DNA of 64,000 bases from Lepisosteus oculatus (Eukaryota; Chordata; Actinopteri; Semionotiformes; Lepisosteidae), in assembly GCF_040954835.1 (NCBI RefSeq), contig NC_090723.1:9248001-9312000 (forward strand). Reading direction: 5' to 3'. The position numbers and the translations under genes were made by a program. Below are positions 63,118 through 64,000 of this stretch, piece after piece. The notes beneath the pieces were generated by a model, which worked only from the letters and a program-made list of their open reading frames with translations, was not told the origin of the DNA and did no database searches. How positions within the stretch are numbered: position 1 is the first letter of the stretch; each line of letters begins with the position of its first letter.

Positions 63118-64000
<883 letters not shown>

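Overview
The window is vertebrate DNA carrying the 3' (anterior) half of one HoxB cluster, with every protein-coding gene on the minus strand. From left to right it holds complete Hoxb2, Hoxb3, Hoxb4 and Hoxb5, then the homeobox exon of Hoxb6. The Hoxb6 first exon lies beyond base 64000, and Hoxb1 is not here and must lie left of base 1. The paralogue calls rest on homeodomain sequence, hexapeptides, N- and C-terminal signatures and matching phase-1 splice junctions. A miR-10a hairpin lies between Hoxb4 and Hoxb5, where the HoxB mir-10 gene is expected.

Organism: the cluster is not compacted. Hoxb2 to Hoxb6 spans about 55 kb, close to the tetrapod scale and unlike the shortened duplicate clusters of teleosts. 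The DNA also carries a fish-type tRNA-derived SINE with an L2-like tail, and Hoxb4 has the fish-like IAHTLCL helix. I infer a ray-finned fish outside the teleosts (gar, bowfin or similar), but the sequence alone does not fix the species.

Layout: 1-1112 is a nested minisatellite. 1113-7390 is gene-poor and holds a SINE (1821-2064), a tRNA-Cys-like gene (4074-4143) and AAT microsatellites. Hoxb2 is at 7908-10111. The Hoxb2-Hoxb3 spacer carries a Pbx-Hox plus Meis site pair (11315-11348) and a Krox20/Egr site (11675-11683), as expected of the hindbrain r4 and r3/r5 enhancers. Hoxb3 is at 14331-16656. A 24 kb spacer without coding sequence follows, with several AAT repeats, a hairpin repeat (27194-27375) and a CpG-rich block near 28.3-28.8 kb. 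Hoxb4 is at 40857-42513, mir-10a at 43876-43968, and two DR5 retinoic-acid response elements are at 47162 and 47992. Hoxb5 is at 58726-60302 and the Hoxb6 exon 2 at 63118-63377.

The genes encode sequence-specific homeodomain transcription factors that use a YPWM-type hexapeptide to work with Pbx/Meis cofactors in hindbrain, neural tube, branchial and paraxial mesoderm patterning. The regulatory motifs found (RAREs, Pbx-Hox/Meis, Krox20, shared CACGTG E-boxes near each promoter) fit the known inputs of a HoxB cluster. I found no new multi-gene system. The most useful leads are the pair of RAREs, the E-box recurring at each Hox promoter and at two points in the Hoxb3-Hoxb4 desert, the strand-polarised AAT repeats inside a Hox cluster, and a hairpin repeat whose loop resembles a degenerate hammerhead ribozyme core.
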